Shown here piece after piece: positions 42,301 to 51,600 of a stretch of 64,000 nt of DNA (position 1 is its first letter; every line of letters starts with the position of its first letter). The notes below the pieces were generated by a model. The model searched no databases. It was not told the DNA's origin and saw only the letters and a list, made by a program, of their open reading frames with translations. Source of the stretch: Euleptes europaea (Eukaryota; Chordata; Lepidosauria; Squamata; Sphaerodactylidae). The stretch lies in NCBI RefSeq assembly GCF_029931775.1, contig NC_079325.1, positions 38,232,673 to 38,296,672 of the forward strand, given 5' to 3'. The position numbers were made by a program, and so were the translations under genes.

Positions 42301-45300
42301 GTCAAGCTACCTCTGAACACACATGATCTTAGCCAAAAGGCAGAGAAGCAATCGCTGCCACTGAACACAGAGGTTTCATTTTGCCATTGGGCTAACAGTC
42401 GATAGACTTGTGTTTGATTTCGCCCACTCCACTGTTAAAGGCCACAGCAGCTTACTGGAAAAACCCTGCAGATGCTGTGAGCAGCAGAAAGAGTTATAGG
42501 GCCCACAACTCAATGGTAGAGCCGATGCCTTGCATCTAGAAGGTTCCAGGTGGAATCCTGTTTTAAAAGTACCTCGTGTAGCAGGAACTGGCTGCTAGAA
42601 ACTTTGGAAAACTTCTGCCAGTTAAAGGAGACAATACTGGGGGTCTGGGGGAAGGGAGGATGGACCAATGGCCTGATTCTACATAAGGCAGAGTTATATG
42701 TTCAAGGTGCACTGGTAAAAGGAAAAGGATAGTTAGGGGTCTCGTCAAGAAGAGCAAGACTTTTCCCGCTAAAGAACAGGAGCGTGGAGCCATCACTGCA
42801 CTGGGGACCCACTGCAGGCAGTGCAAAGAGCCCTGTTGTAGAAAAAACCCAGGGAAATGGGAAGCCTCTCTGTAGCCTACGGAGACTCACCGTTGTTTCT
42901 CCACCATGCGCAGGACGATGACGGCCACCAGCAGCAGAAGCAAGGTGGAAAAGAAGCCCAAGATGGCCAAGGCGGCCACAATCGCCACCAGGGTACCCTT
43001 GGACAACACCTCAGGGCAAACACATGTTGTTTCTGGTACTATGACACAAAGGGGAAAAGCACATGCGAGAAACCATTCAGTCCGGAATTCCCAAGCCTTT
43101 CCTTCCAACACCGAAGCCAGCAAAACTCTTCAGGCTTTTGCTCACCTGTTCCCTAACTCCATATGGCTCCCAGGCAACATACAGCACTCAACACCCTCCC
43201 ATCAACTTGCTCTCCTCTTAACAACTGAGGAGGGCACAGCATCTCTCACACACTTAAACACCCAGAACTCTGTCCACCTCCCCTCCACAGTCAAATGGCT
43301 GATTTTTGAAAGGAAAGATGTCTTACATGGCTCAAAGGAGTGCCGGTGCTCAATTGGCATGTCTTCGGCCTCTTCAGGGAACTATGGATGATAACATTGA
43401 TTAAATTCATGATCCCATCGTGGCTCCATAGCAACACAGCTTGAGGGAAGAGTTCTGCGGTCAAACTCATGGCTGGCCAGTTCAAAGAGTTCCACGGTCA
43501 AACTCGTGGTTGGGCCAGTTCAAACGTCCGCATAATTTATTTATTCAAAACATTTTTATGCCATGTTTTCACTCAGTTACAGACCCCCTGAGCCGGTGGT
43601 CAAAACATTAAAGCACATTTTAAAATGCCTATCCATAAAACGACAAAAACTATTTAACCAAACACAAAGACAGACATGCATATACTTAAACAGGAAGGAG
43701 GATCAATAATAGAACACTAAACAAAACCCAGAAATTTTCACTCACTGGTGGAAGCCAATGATGGAGGGAGACAAACAAATCTCCCTGGTGAGGGAATTCC
43801 AGTTTCACTGCCACTACTCAGAAGACCCTTTCTTGGGCTACCACCTGTCTATCCTCAGATGGCAGAGGTACATGCAGCAGGAACTGCAAGGACTGGGCTA
43901 GAAGGCACAATGGTCTGATGGGGAACAAGGCTGTTTCACATTTCTCCTTGGGGAAAAATTCCTTTGTAAACCCTGTGTGTGTTCATGCAGCATTTTCAAG
44001 TGTTCCAAGCACATCACATCTGTGGGCCAGTAACATTATTCCTATATCACGTTGCATTCACGGCAGAAACAAAATTCAAACCTAGGACTCCTTGCTTTGT
44101 AAAGCAGCCTTTTGGCTTCTGCGCTACGCTAGCTCTCTATTTAAAATCTCTCCAGCCACAAAATTATTCCTTATTTACCATGAAATATCAATTGCCCTCC
44201 TGACCCCTGCTCAGTCCACGCACAGGGGATTTATGATGACACTCAAACAGTGGCATTTCCATACTCACCTTCCTTACCATCCTTACTGGTCTATGGACAA
44301 TATTTTTACTGTCTTGAGATTCGTCTGAAAGGGAACTAATTTGGTCTCTTTCTGCTGATGGTTCTTTGGAATCAAAACCATACCCTTGGACTCTGGAAGT
44401 CTCTGCCCCATTCATTTTTGCTGGAAATCAAAGACAGAAGATTCAAATTTGGTAAAGAGCCAATAGGAGGAATGATCTGGCCCCTCCCATGGTTACTGGT
44501 TGTTAACACTGAGCCATCTGTACAAGACCTACGATATAGGGCTCCCCATAGCTCAGTGTTCTCACCAGTGATTTTCAATGTTTACACTTAATTAGATAAT
44601 CTGGGACTCTGGAGTTGGGTGCCCTCAGTATGGTGAGAATGCACAACTATATAGGTCTTTTCCTAAGCCTTCAAGAAGGGAACAAGCTGAATCTGGATAA
44701 TGTTGGTCAGAAAAGCTGATGCTCTGGAGGTGATCAACTTACCAGCATAAGATGGAGTTAAGATTTGTCATTAAGTGGTTCATGTAACTGGGAGCCCTGT
44801 TGGAACCAACCTTACTGATAGAAGAATGGGTTGAGACTATTGTGGAGTTTCCTCGTCTATCTCTTCCAGACTCTGCTGACCTGGCTACAGTAGTCCGTTT
44901 CTGTGGCCTCGAGACTACTGCAACACATTATCCGTGGGGCTGCCCTTGAAAACAATTCATCTCTGGTTTGGGGTAATGCTACTTAACAAAAGTAGATGTT
45001 TAGCCTACACATTTGACCATTTTGTCACCCAGTAATTTTTACTATCCGATAAAAGCCTTCTTAATATTTGAAGGGATGATAAAACCAACCTATTCCAAGG
45101 TGAGAAGTTTAGTTGTCCATATGGGATCTAGGTTTAAAAGTCTACATTCATCTGCAGATATTTGACAATGCAACATCTCACGTAACCAGAAAAGAAGAAA
45201 GGGAGAGCCATCTTAGCTGCAATTTAACCAGTGGTATTAAGTTGGATATATTGCCCCATGCTCTCTTCTAAGGTATTGGCCCCTCTTAAAAGAGAACTTT

Positions 45301-46435
45301 TACAAGGTTCTGACGATGTTTAACAATAAAATACAAATAATTTATAGTCAGCATCAAGCTTCCTGATGGAAATATGATTAGAGAATAGTAGTTAGTGCCC
45401 ATCTGGTTCTCTGCTCCACCATTAAAAATACTGGGAACATACAAGTTTTTTTCTTAAATATATTATAGGGAAGGAGCTTCCTTGGGGCTCTATATCTTGA
45501 TATCTGATTTAAGAAAGAGGAACATGACATGGATTTATAGCCCTGTTGGCTAGGATCCAAAGAACCACTCAACTATTTCCTAATGTCCATGGGAAGCAGG
45601 CGGTGGTGGTGTTTGGAGCTTTTCTTTGAACTATCACGCAAACACATATGTAGCAACTCAATGGGCTTTCAAAAATACCAACTGCGATAGGGCATAGGAA
45701 GGAATGCTGCTGTTCAAAACAAATGTAGTCAAGAATCCCACTGGGCATAACCAAGAACCTGGACATACCTAAAGTGGCTCTTTGGATCACAGTCATTATG
45801 AGTTTGCAAGAGTAAACAGCACAGCCACCTGGGAAAGGGCTGCAACAATTACCTGAGCAGGATCTGGCAAAAATCACTGAAACAATTCAACTATATTAGT
45901 GAGAGGAAAGATCAGCATCTTAAAGGCTACTAACAACCTTAATAGGGCAATTTGTTCACAACTGGAGCAACACATTTGATGATCATTTGTGAACTTTTCA
46001 ATGTATCTCTTCCTGGATCTTGAGATCTACTGAAGAGGTCTTGCTTTTGTATGCTTGTACGAAGGTTAAGAACAGGGCCTTCTCTGATATGACACCCACT
46101 TTGTGGAAACATAACATAATAGTGGAGATTCTCGGAATGTTAAATTCTGCACCCAGAACCAGACTTCTGTGCTTGCAATGGAATACATACCGTTCTGCGC
46201 ACTTCTATGACCAGCACACTGATTCTATACAATGAATAGCCAAAAGCCCCCCGCCCCTTGAAATCTGGTGTGTGGAGGGGGATAACCCATGGTCATTTGC
46301 TAGAAAAACCAAAATCTTTCCCATAATCTCAACAACTACTGAAAAAATAACCAAACCACCAGAGTGGCACTCACATGAAGATGAGGCAATGATGCTTATG
46401 GAGAATACCAAGCCACCCAGACAAGCTAACAGCAT
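33344..46435 (-). CDS. Unrecognised type I single-pass membrane protein with SH2/SH3-docking tail (TMEM210-position gene), 9 exons
   Basis: Inferred minus-strand exons: 46375-46435, 44269-44420, 43327-43381, 42891-43038, 41779-41844, 39595-39666, 38823-38873, 36595-36648, 33344-33401. Every junction is GT/AG, every phase matches (1,0,1,2,2,2,2,2) and the sum is 717 nt (238 aa plus TGA). Seen: residues 1-20 are a hydrophobic signal peptide (MLLACLGGLVFSISII...). Residues 21-105 form a polar, Ser/Asp/Glu-rich stalk with a CVC pair at 95-97. Residues 106-132 are one membrane span with no charged residue. A lysine-rich stretch follows, then KRPIPPVPRR (SH3-type, 154-163), YLMP (Y169), YKKP (Y177), YLDP (Y191) and YTSM (Y227), ending RFSV. 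Neighbour: ANAPC2, upstream, same strand. Mammalian TMEM210 occupies that slot and shares a CxC-...-LS-...-LIA-like membrane exon (recalled, weak), but I recall no such tyrosine tail there. Inferred role: receptor or transmembrane adaptor. The gene model is more certain than its identity. Confidence 0.75.
33660..33958 (-). repeat. tRNA-derived SINE ('gccccgtggcgcagagtggt' family), reversed
   Basis: A nearly whole copy. The reverse complement starts 'gagccccgtggcgcagagtg' and ends 'gcacaggggacctttaccta'. The direct repeat 'tgtgatgatctttaggt/c' (33650-33666 and 33958-33974) flanks it as a target-site duplication. It lies in the last intron of the membrane-protein gene. Confidence 0.8.
34923..35049. 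repeat. Foldback palindrome, about 62-bp arms
   Basis: The left arm 'ttctttcctgacgttttgcc...' (34923-34986) is the near-perfect reverse complement of the right arm (34990-35049), centred near 34988. It is followed to about 35135 by 'ccaagaccacggttacacag', the tail family also found palindromic at 60518-60642. Confidence 0.85.
35530..35695 (+). mobile_element. CR1-like LINE 3' tail
   Basis: Carries 'ggcacctggttggccactgt' and the end 'tgatccagcagggccgttct' then 'tatgttctta'. It is parallel to 27880-28115 and lies in an intron of the membrane-protein gene. Confidence 0.65.
35955..36362. repeat. tRNA-Ala-like SINE copy followed by repeat C fragment
   Basis: 35955-36150 is a diverged plus-oriented SINE ('gaggcagagcacctgctttg'). 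36155-36235 is a second SINE head. 36235-36362 is repeat C in reverse. All lie within one intron. Confidence 0.55.
37245..37450 (+). repeat. tRNA-derived SINE
   Basis: The head is 'agccagccatggtgtagtgg' and the end 'ttgggtccccattagggaga' then 'aatgaattaa', the same family as 40205-40495 and, reversed, 62555-62795. Confidence 0.75.
37812..38542. repeat. Recent direct duplication, 285 bp, period 446 bp
   Basis: 37812-38096 and 38258-38542 differ at only about one base (gaatgttccc versus gaacgttccc). The copied block contains a CR1-tail-like segment ('gccaggcacttctgggaaac'). It lies in an intron of the membrane-protein gene. Confidence 0.9.
39955..40130 (-). repeat. 5S-rRNA-derived SINE, reversed
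   Basis: The reverse complement reads 'gatctcgtcagatctgagaa', 'gctaagtagggtcggcctgg' and 'atttggatgggagacctcca', a clear 5S rRNA 3' half with its internal promoter region, followed by a SINE body. It is too short and altered to be a 5S gene. Confidence 0.8.
40205..40495 (+). repeat. tRNA-derived SINE ('gagccagcgtggtgcagtgg' family)
   Basis: The head has tRNA A- and B-box-like motifs ('gtggtgcagtggttaagagc', 'gggtttgattccc'). The tail repeats 'ggcaatggcaaaccacctct'. It lies in an intron of the membrane-protein gene. Confidence 0.75.
40887..40926. repeat. 20-bp unit, two tandem copies
   Basis: The unit 'gagcattttgttccccctaa' occurs twice without a change. Confidence 0.9.
42490..42720 (+). repeat. 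tRNA-Ala-like SINE, diverged
   Basis: Follows the order of the 52125-52345 copy ('caatggtagagccgatgcct', 'aaggttccagg', 'ggaccaatggcctgattcta', 'ataaggcagag'). It lies just downstream of the membrane-span exon. Confidence 0.6.
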
Positions 46436-46640
46436 AACTGGGGTGTTAGACCAATCCCCACACCCACCAAAGAATTCTGGCTACAGGAAGCTTGCAGGGC
46501 ATAGCTAGACAGAAGCCCGGTGTGGATTCTGTGTCTAACTGTGACAGCACAATCCCCTGGAACGTTTGCCAGCCAATGGGCTGAACTTGCCCACCTTGCC
46601 TCTAGCTCCCCCTCCCCAGGTTTTCAACGTTAGGGTAGAT
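46436..46640. other. Region upstream of the membrane-protein start codon
   Basis: No TATA box or CpG island was recognised. A minus-strand CCAAT is not obvious, and the transcription start is unknown. An upstream non-coding exon cannot be excluded. Confidence 0.3.
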
Positions 46641-46643
46641 TTG

Positions 46644-47012
46644 CATGTGCTCTTCAAAGCCTTTTTTTAAAAAATATTTTTTTTGTTTTCTCATTTTATA
46701 CATCATAAATCAATTTTCATTAATACTTTAACAATATAAAATAGAATCTATAACGATTTCTAATCTAAAAAATATAAAATTATTGACTTCCCCTTCACTC
46801 TCTTCTGTCCAAAATTAAATTGTATATACTTTTGCTAACAGTATAATCCCCCTCTACTCAGTTATTTATAAGTATCTTATTTTATCTAGTTAATATACCT
46901 GTAATCATCCTAATATTATCACTATACCAAATAAATGTGAGGGATCAAATCAAAGAGTATCCTTTAAAATAACCCATCGAAAAATATTTTTCACATGTGC
47001 TCTTCAAAGCCT
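46644..47012 (-). mobile_element. LINE-derived (L1-like) 3' end with 19-bp target-site duplication
   Basis: CATGTGCTCTTCAAAGCCT occurs at 46644-46662 and again at 46994-47012. Between them lies an AT-rich insert with its poly(A) (as T) at the left side. So a 5'-truncated retroposon inserted in minus orientation between the two genes. Confidence 0.8.
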
Positions 47013-47214
47013 GTTGTTGACCCACATACAAAGATGATGGGTGGTATTGCAGCTACAGGAGAAACTGACTTTTTTGGCTAACTAGCCCAAATGGCCAAAT
47101 TGTAGTGACACCCAACATCCTAGCCAGTAGCAGGAATCTGACCCCAAATGCATCTTTGTTGGGAATACAACACATCCTTGCTGTTATCCCCAGTGGCAGA
47201 TACTGGGGTGGAAG

Positions 47215-47408
47215 CAACTTTAAGGCACAATCCTTCAATGCTGATTCTATGACCTTGGGCAGTTCATGAAAGGGAGGGCATCTTGGCCATCTTCTGGGCA
47301 TGGAGTAAGGGTCACTGGGTGTGTGTGGGGGAGTTGTGAATTTCCTGTATTGTGCAGGGGGTTGGACTAGATGACCCTGGTGATCCCTTCCAACTCTATG
47401 ATTCCTTC
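47215..47408 (+). mobile_element. CR1 LINE 3' end
   Basis: 'gggagggcatcttggccatc' and 'ggttggactagatgaccctg' through 'ccaactctatgattcc' match the end of the CR1 at 59475-61055. Confidence 0.85.
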
Positions 47409-48380
47409 CTTTATCTGAATCCCTTTAAACAAAACTGTTTATCCAGCAGTATCCTTAAGACATCTCATCTCCCAATCACACGAGCAGCTACAGAACTATT
47501 TAGACTACAGAACTATTCAAGCCCTAGCCAGCTTCACTTTGGCAAGCCAGAGGCTGGCTACTAGGTTTCCCTAGCTGCTCTGAATCTGAGGAAAGGCCTT
47601 GCCTAGGTAGAATTTTTGCCGAGTTTCGCAAATCCTGATGTCCCCAAGGAGTGAAGTTGGGCACTTATACAAGTAAAGCACGTACCTTACCTCTGAGGTC
47701 CAATTCTGCTGAGCTGCCCGGCACAGATCGGTGGAGTTGGGATACTTCCCCTCATGCTGTCCAAAAGTCTCTTCAGTGGTTGAAACTTTCAAGATGCATT
47801 TCCTCACCAATATGAGGGATTGAAACTTTTTTCTTTTTAAATAAGCAAACATTCAAGAAAGTCAGCTTTTGTTTCAAGGGCTGCAGCCTAAGCAACTCCA
47901 AAGAACAATCAAGGCTGTAACTCTTAAACAGGCCTCCATTTTATTAAGAACCTGTGAACAAGAGATGTCCCCCTACACACCAGAAAACTCTGTGTTTTGC
48001 CACAGCAGGATACCCAACTTGTCTAAAGACTCCACCATACAATATTTTAGCCTGGACTGACAGAGGTGAAGGGAATATACAGTCCTCAGCAGGTCAACTT
48101 CACCTCTCCAATAGAACTGATGGACCTGCCTCCTCCCCATATGACCACCGATTGTATACTTTGCTTTGTTGCTTGCAATATGAGTGGTGGTGGACTAATC
48201 CCAGACACCATGTACCCTGTGATATCACACACAAGTATCATAAGGAAAATACAGCAGCAGCGGCAGAAATGATGGCAGCACCAACATATCTTGGGACAGG
48301 TTACAGATTTGGAGCAAGCAAAGTGGAGGCCAGGCTGGCCATCTGCACAATACAACCGAGTAAGACACTGCAACACAATC
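47409..48380. other. Short intergenic gap before ANAPC2
   Basis: No exon is supported. Long open frames on both strands near 47950-48630 overlap each other and the ANAPC2 3' UTR and show no motif. Confidence 0.45.
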
Positions 48381-48397
48381 CAGGCAACTGCAGACAT

Positions 48398-48403
48398 TTT
48401 ATT
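48398..48403 (-). terminator. ANAPC2: Likely ANAPC2 polyadenylation signal (AATAAA)
   Basis: AATAAA on the minus strand about 258 nt after the ANAPC2 stop codon, implying a compact 3' UTR ending near 48380. No closer canonical signal was noticed. Confidence 0.5.
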
Positions 48404-48660
48404 ATGAACAAGGGAGATGGACCAAAAGAACGCTTTGTCCGAGTCGCAAACCCTGGAAGGGGTTTTCAAGTGGTCCCTGTATCCGTGCCTAGCAGACTTC
48501 CTTTCCAGCCTCACAGAACAGGGCAGCACAAAGGCCAACACCAGAGAAATGGAGCCTCTGATGACACCATGCACAGATGAGCACCACACTGTACCCTCTG
48601 ACAATGGGAGGCCATGGCAGTCAACCATCATTCAAAAGGACCTGGGGTCTGGAACAAAGC

Positions 48661-51600
48661 TCAGTTGCAGCTCTTGGGCAGACGGTAGACACCCCCAGAA
48701 TAGATGAGCTGCTGGTCCCGCACTTTCTTCTGGAGGAAACCCTGCAGCTCCTGGATGTCAATCTCTGTCACCATGGGGCCTGTCATCACAAAGATCTTGA
48801 GCATGCTGTGGATGCGTTCCAGGGACAGACTCTCCAGGTTGGTCAGCATCGCCTGGATGTATGTCCAGAAAAGCTGCAGGGGGCATCAAAAGAGAGGTCA
48901 AAATACAGATGCTGAAGACTATGGGGCATACATAGGAGGGCTGTACAGTGCACCAAATATGCTGTCCCAGTGGGAAGCCCAGCCCCATTTATCCAAGATA
49001 CCATTGCCCTAAAAACATGCACTCAGATACACCATGATTAGAACAGTACTGAAAACAAGTTCAGGATCCCAACCTTGGATCAAATTAAACGATTTTAGAA
49101 AAACAGACATCCCATTCTGTCCCAAAACCATGCCTTGGACAGGGACCAGCCTCTGCACTATAAAAAAACATTTGCAGCCAGAAAACCCAGAGCACATATT
49201 TAGAATATGCTACCCAGAACAAATCAGACATAGGCAAGACATGAATACCTGAAGCTTTGCAGAATGTATTCAAACTGAGGAATCTAGCTTGACTTGGCAT
49301 GCAACCAGAGGGGCCGACTGAGCTCTAGAAGCTGCCTGCAGTTGATCCAAGGCAGAAATTAACCCCCACCCCAATAACAAGGGCTCTGAGAGCACAAGGG
49401 CAGCACCTGCAACTCCTCCTCCTTCTGGTCCGCTTGGGAGGCCATGGCCGAATCGCCTTCTTCGTCGCTGTCAATCAGCACCACTTTCTCTGCCCGGTCC
49501 TTCTGCTCCTCTTCAATTACAGTGAAGGTGCCGGGAGGCTCCTCCCGCAGCACACCTTGCTGCAGCCACAGGGTCATCTTGCGCCGGAGGGATGTCACAG
49601 GCACCTTCAGCACCTCGCTCAGCTCGTCTAGAGTCCATGTGCCTGAAAAGGGTCAAAGGCCACAAGAGTTACAAGGAAAACAGTCAGAGAAGCCAGCACA
49701 AGGAATGTGTTTGCAGGGGAATCATAGAATCAATCATAGAATCACAGAGTTGGAAGGGACCACCAGGAACATCTAGTCCAACCCCCTGCACAATGCAGGA
49801 AATTCACAACTACCTCCCCCCACACCCCCAGTGACCCCTACTCCATGCCCATAAGATGGCCAAGATGCCCTCCCTCTCATAAACTGCCTAAGGTCATAGA
49901 ATCAGCATGGCTGACAGATGGTCATATAGCCTCTGCTTAAAAACCTCCAGAGAAGGAGCACTTACCACCTCCCGAGGAAGCCTGTTCCACTGAGGAACCG
50001 CTCTGTTAGAAAATTCTTCAGGACAGGGCACAATTCATCAGTGGTCAAGAACAGGCTTGCAAGTAGGAAGCATCTCAGCTAGCAGGGAAAGAGCCTCTAG
50101 CTGAGACCCTCAAGAGCAGCTGCCAGTCAGGAGGGCGGTAGAATAAAGGACCAGACAGACCAAATTATCTGACTCTGCAGAAATTCCTTATAAACAAGCC
50201 ATACTCTGTTTCACACTTTTAGATTGCCCTCTAAGCCTGCATCACCTGCCCTCCTCAACACACCCCTCTTCCATTCAAAGCCCTTTAATAAACCACTAGA
50301 ACAGTGGTTCCCAACCTGGGATACACATACCTCCAGGGGTACGGACCTGGACATTTAAGGGTACGTGAAAAAAATTGAATAATGGCGGGAAAGGGCATTT
50401 GAAATAACAGCAACAGCAACTATATTAATTACAAACATTTTGGTAATATGAGGGGTACAATTTATGGAAATAGACTGCCAAGGGGTACACAAGTGAAAAA
50501 AAGGTTAGCAACCACTGCACTAGAACACTAGTCCCCAACCTTTTCTGAGCCCACGGGCACTTTTGGAATTCTGATGTAGGATGGTGGGCACAACCACAAA
50601 ACAGCTGCCATGGCTGACCTTCAGACACACAGTGAACATTTTTTGTACTGTGGTGGCAGCTGCTGCCAAATCAATGTTTTTAAAAAAATCTGTACAGCCA
50701 ATCAAATCTCCGGTGGCCAATCAGAAGCCCTACTGGGCAAAAGCCCCACCTGATTCCACCCACTTTCGAAAACCCCTTTGTGGGCATGCAGGCACCACAG
50801 CAGGCACCAGGAAAGGTGCGTGCAGGCACCACGACCACTAAGTTGCCCCCACCCCCGCACTACAGCCTCTTCCACATTGTACCACTGGCTACAAGCAAAC
50901 CCGCCGCTGTGTAAAAACAGCTGCGACCACTTCCTCCCACCAGCAGGGGACAGCAGCACATGGATGCCACATAACTCACTCTTGCTTTGGAAGTGCAAGA
51001 TGATCGCTGCGTGCACCGGCGAGACGGAGAGGGAAAGGGTGCGGTCCGCCAACTCCACATCCAGTTTCACCAAGCCCAGGTGGTGCTTCCAGTTCAGGGT
51101 CCTCATGGCCTAAGAACAACCAGGCAGGAGGGGATGCTCAGTAACCTGCCCCTCATGCTGCACCAACAGAAGGCGGGCAAGAAGACGAGAAAAGGCAACA
51201 GCAAGCGCACCTGATCCCTGCCCCCTTCCCTGAGCCATCTGTTGCCTGGTGAAACACAGTCACCGGCTCCCCAGTCCTTATTGCTATAATCTTGAGCAAT
51301 ATAACGTTTCTGCATGCATGGGCAATTACCATTAAGAAATCTGATGCTGGGTAACTGAGGGCTGTTGGCTACTGCAAGTAGCAGAGGAAGATGTAGGCAG
51401 TGTAAAAGGAAGAAGAACAGGTGGAAGAGCTGTGCCTTCAACATCCCCTGCAGGATGCCTGTCTATCTGATATTAGATCATCTTGGCTTTCTTTCAAAGA
51501 GTTCAGGGCAGCAAACATAATCCTCCCCCCATCCTGCCCCGTGGCGCAGAGTGGTAAGCTGCAGTACAGCAGTCCAAGCTCTGCTCACGACCTGAGTTCA

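Noticed and set aside
43291-43485. 64-aa minus-strand frame near the third exon of the membrane-protein gene
   Set aside because: It reads the exon in another frame that does not join to the membrane-span exon. The frame giving FPEEAEDMPIEHRH fits both neighbours.
47954-48631. Open frames of 208 aa (+) and 181 aa (-) overlapping each other
   Set aside because: They lie across the ANAPC2 3' UTR and intergenic gap, mirror each other on opposite strands, have unusual composition and show no motif or splice context.
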